Source: an uncultured Candidatus Saccharibacteria bacterium
GTDB lineage: Bacteria; Patescibacteriota; Saccharimonadia; Saccharimonadales; Saccharimonadaceae
Assembly: GCA_946406665.1 (NCBI GenBank)
Contig: CAMJLE010000001.1
Span: 18,874-82,873 of the forward strand
Length of the DNA: 64,000 nt
Direction of reading: 5' to 3'
Shown: positions 62,250 to 64,000 of the stretch, piece after piece
How positions within the stretch are numbered: the first letter of the stretch is position 1
How the letters are laid out: every line of letters begins with the position of its first letter
Notes under the pieces: generated by a model
The model's database searches: none
Seen by the model: only the letters and a program-made list of their open reading frames with translations
Told to the model about the DNA's origin: nothing
Position numbers and translations under genes: made by a program

Positions 62250-63422
62250 ATGAGCAAAAGACATAGTGCTCTGCGCAACATGAAGCTAGTAATTGCCGAA
62301 TCGGCAGCTACGGCGGCCCTATTGTCCGTGCCGATTATGACGCCCTTCTATCTTAGCCTCGGGTTGAGCCAGGAGGAGATTGCATTGACGCAGATGGCCT
62401 TTACGGCGGCCGTGATGTTGCTGAATCTGCCGCTTGGATGGGTGGCCGATCGGTTTAGCCGCAAATGGGCTAATGTTGCGGGGGATTTGCTAGGAGCTAT
62501 TTCTTTATTGTTCTACGCAACAGTCAGTACTTTCTGGACCATCGTCTTCTGCGAGATATTATTCGGCGTCGGCTGCGCCCTGTCGCAAGGGGTCGACTCG
62601 ACTCTTTTGAAACATTTCTGCGAAAAAGAAGATAGTAGTGGTAAGCTGTTCAAAAACAAGTATGCCAAAATGGCATCCTACCGAGAGGTAACGACACTTT
62701 TCATCCTGCTACTTGGCGGTCCAATTGGAGCAATAAGTTTTCGTCTAGCCATCGCTTTGTCGTCGGTGACCTACTTCGTCGGCGCAATACTAAGCATATT
62801 GATTGAAGATGACAGCGAGAAACTGACCGCAAGTACGAAGAACCCGGCAAAAGAAATCGCTAGATTGATAAAACGCAATGCGAGCGACGGCGGCCTACGC
62901 GCTAGAATCGCTGCCTATGCGGTAGCACGGGAATGCACCCACGGCATAATTTGGGTATTTACGCCTTTAATGCTCTATGTAGGTGTGCCGCTAGAAATAG
63001 TTTCAGTCGGATGGACGATTAACTATATCGCTGCCTACTTGGGTACACAAATGGCACGGCGTTTTGCGCCGAAAATGAGCAAAGCACAGATATTCTTGGC
63101 GCCAGTCGTCATCGTATCAGCTGCGAGCATAGTGATGGCCATTAATTTGAACGCTTTCACTGTCTGCTTGTATGCCCTATTTGGTCTAGCGCGAGGTTGG
63201 AGCGGCGCAACAATGATGCCACTCATTAAAGAACGCGTTCGCTCGACGGAGCAATCGTCAGTCGAATCGTTGGCGCGCGTCATTTCGCAATTGCTCTACA
63301 TCGTGGCCGTGTGGCTAATTAACCGCGCCGCAGATGTTCAATTGCAATATGCATTAGTAGCAACGGTTGCAATCTTTGCGCCCCTCGCCATTCCGATTGC
63401 GCTCAGACTGCGCAAGGAATAA
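62250..63422 (+). CDS. MFS transporter
   Basis: A 390-aa major facilitator with 12 predicted helices. The MFS motif A between helices 2 and 3 is present as GWVADRFSRKWANVAGDLLG. The first half is better conserved, and an acidic central loop (LIEDDSEKLTASTKNPAKE) separates the halves. The substrate is unknown; drug or metabolite efflux is common in this group. GAAAGGAGGATTATT lies before the ATG. A TATAAT at 62229-62234 is too close to allow a full leader, so transcription may start at the mini-ORF promoter. Confidence 0.85.
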   Translation: MSKRHSALRNMKLVIAESAATAALLSVPIMTPFYLSLGLSQEEIALTQMAFTAAVMLLNLPLGWVADRFSRKWANVAGDLLGAISLLFYATVSTFWTIVFCEILFGVGCALSQGVDSTLLKHFCEKEDSSGKLFKNKYAKMASYREVTTLFILLLGGPIGAISFRLAIALSSVTYFVGAILSILIEDDSEKLTASTKNPAKEIARLIKRNASDGGLRARIAAYAVARECTHGIIWVFTPLMLYVGVPLEIVSVGWTINYIAAYLGTQMARRFAPKMSKAQIFLAPVVIVSAASIVMAINLNAFTVCLYALFGLARGWSGATMMPLIKERVRSTEQSSVESLARVISQLLYIVAVWLINRAADVQLQYALVATVAIFAPLAIPIALRLRKE

Positions 63423-63427
63423 AATGC

Positions 63428-63453
63428 GCCCCAGCCAGTTGGCTGGGGCTTTT
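63428..63453 (+). terminator. MFS gene terminator
   Basis: GCCCCAGCC pairs with GGCTGGGGC, tetraloop AGTT, then TTTT. Confidence 0.85.
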
Positions 63454-63466
63454 CCTGTGATATAAT
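63439..63466 (+). promoter_or_regulatory. Promoter of tRNA-Cys
   Basis: TATAAT (63461-63466) with TTGGCT 16 nt upstream. The -35 lies inside the MFS terminator hairpin. tRNA-Cys starts 9 nt after the -10. Confidence 0.7.
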
Positions 63467-63474
63467 AGTCGCAT

Positions 63475-63548
63475 GGCGCGTTGGCGGAGCAGTTACGCAG
63501 CGGTCTGCAAAACCGCGTAGACCAGTGCAACTCTGGTACGCGCCTCCA
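63475..63548 (+). tRNA. tRNA-Cys (GCA), CCA encoded
   Basis: Acceptor stem GGCGCGT/ACGCGCC, discriminator U, encoded CCA. Anticodon loop CTGCAAA between GCGGT and ACCGC gives GCA. The elbow is unusual: the D-loop reads GAGCAGTTA and the T-loop TGCAACT, so position 18 is A instead of G and position 55 is G instead of T, while G19 and C56 are kept. Confidence 0.93.
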
Positions 63549-63562
63549 CGAAATATGTGCTC

Positions 63563-63649
63563 GCCCGAGTGGCGGAATTGGTATACGCGGCGGACTTAAA
63601 ATCCGCTTCCCTTACCGGATTATGAGTTCGAGTCTCATCTCGGGCACCA
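63563..63649 (+). tRNA. tRNA-Leu (UAA), CCA encoded
   Basis: Acceptor stem GCCCGAG/CTCGGGC, discriminator A, CCA encoded. Anticodon loop CTTAAAA between GCGGA and TCCGC gives TAA. A long variable arm is present. The D-loop (AATTGGTATA) and T-loop (TTCGAGT) are canonical, unlike those of the two neighbouring tRNAs. Confidence 0.95.
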
Positions 63650-63652
63650 GAC

Positions 63653-63680
63653 AAAAAATGACCCATCGAGGTCGTTTTTT
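63653..63680 (+). terminator. Terminator after tRNA-Cys/tRNA-Leu
   Basis: AAAAAATGACC pairs with GGTCGTTTTTT (one G-U). Confidence 0.85.
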
Positions 63681-63783
63681 GAAGCAAGTTCACTATTCAG
63701 CTCCGCATTCGCAACCACACCAACACGAGCTATGACGACACTCTTGCGTTTTGTTTGCTTTTAGCATATAATTTGCATAGCGA

Positions 63784-63859
63784 GCGGGTTTAGCTCAGTT
63801 GTTAGAGCGCTTCCTTGCCAAGGAAGAGGTCGAGAGTTAGAGTCTCTTAACCCGCACCA
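63784..63859 (+). tRNA. tRNA-Gly (GCC), CCA encoded, altered elbow
   Basis: Acceptor stem GCGGGTT/AACCCGC, discriminator A, CCA encoded. Anticodon loop TTGCCAA gives GCC. Compared with ordinary bacterial tRNA-Gly (D-loop AGTTGGTA, T-loop TTCGAGT) this one reads AGTTGTTA and TTAGAGT. That is G19 to T and C56 to A, which together restore a Watson-Crick pair. A TATAAT-like box (ATATAATTTG, 63767-63776) lies upstream. Confidence 0.93.
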
Positions 63860-63866
63860 CAAAGAA

Positions 63867-63892
63867 GGACGTCGTAAGACGCCGTTTTTTGT
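63867..63892 (+). terminator. Terminator of tRNA-Gly
   Basis: GGACGTC pairs with GACGCC around GTAA (one mismatch), then GTTTTTT. Confidence 0.7.
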
Positions 63893-63904
63893 GCCTTAAA
63901 TTAG

Positions 63905-64000
63905 CTAATCCCTATGCTTTGCAGCGAGTCGAACCAATGGTCTTCTACGTAGACCGTTCAGCACCTTTGCAACATAGTCAGCTGGCAATAGCCAACAAAA
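63905..64000 (-). CDS. C-terminal end of an unidentified gene, start outside window
   Basis: On the minus strand the last 31 codons read FCWLLPADYVAKVLNGLRRRPLVRLAAKHRD, then TAG at 63905-63907. The PADYVAKVLNGLRR stretch resembles the end of some short-chain dehydrogenases, where a (P/A)EDVA helix follows the active site. The segment is too short to assign. It is not in the ORF track because it runs off the window. Confidence 0.45.
   Translation of the reverse strand, partial: FCWLLPADYVAKVLNGLRRRPLVRLAAKHRD

Overview
The window reads as a piece of a reduced Patescibacteria (CPR) genome, most probably Candidatus Saccharibacteria (TM7). This is inferred from gene content, not from a 16S gene, which is absent. 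Supporting signs are lactate dehydrogenase as the only central-metabolism gene, compact and divergent housekeeping proteins, a SipW/TasA-like secreted cluster, a leucyl-tRNA synthetase carrying a NUDIX insertion, and many genes with the start codon only 6-8 nt after a -10 box. The standard code fits: TGA serves as a stop (for example 44338-44973 and 60079-60702), so the UGA=Gly code of SR1/Gracilibacteria is unlikely.

Layout. 1-2.6 kb: a partial PLP-dependent aminotransferase (cysteine desulfurase type), then three small accessory genes, one broken by an in-frame TAG. 2.6-6.1 kb: an operon of a SipW-type signal peptidase and four exported TasA/camelysin-like proteins. 6.2-8.8 kb: a membrane protein and a secreted protein with a three-fold repeat. 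8.9-16.3 kb: rpoB-rpoC. 16.3-23.4 kb: a large membrane protein, khpA, rpsP, rpmF-nusB-NUDIX-rnc, and a class B-like sortase. 23.4-31.8 kb: leuS, a class A penicillin-binding protein, a PIN-TRAM protein, ldh and a broken dprA. 31.8-43.7 kb: lysS, GH3, ABC exporter, greA, proS, ftsK, a membrane protein and pnp. 43.8-45.8 kb: three accessory genes. 45.9-53.8 kb: rpsO, radA, then clpP and clpC, each under a perfect CIRCE operator, with an unknown 675-aa gene between them. 53.8-59.8 kb: HelD-like helicase, htpX, membrane protein, ligA. 60-64 kb: more accessory genes, an MFS transporter with a leaderless upstream mini-ORF, tRNA-Cys, tRNA-Leu, tRNA-Gly and a gene tail.

Two expression styles stand out. 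Many housekeeping or envelope genes look leaderless or nearly so. The lineage-specific unknown genes are usually monocistronic, with a strong Shine-Dalgarno, a hairpin terminator and, in most cases, a near-consensus promoter. Other notable signals: the zinc-binding cysteines are missing from both RNA polymerase beta' sites and from DNA ligase; the tRNA-Gly and tRNA-Cys elbows depart from otherwise near-universal bases; and pnp has a long 5' hairpin resembling an RNase III control site. There is no CRISPR array, insertion sequence, prophage or rRNA. Apart from annotated genes and the dprA pseudogene, no stretch over about 300 bases lacks a gene. The longest gaps (16121-16323, 44135-44337, 59816-60078, 60703-60892) hold only promoters and terminators.
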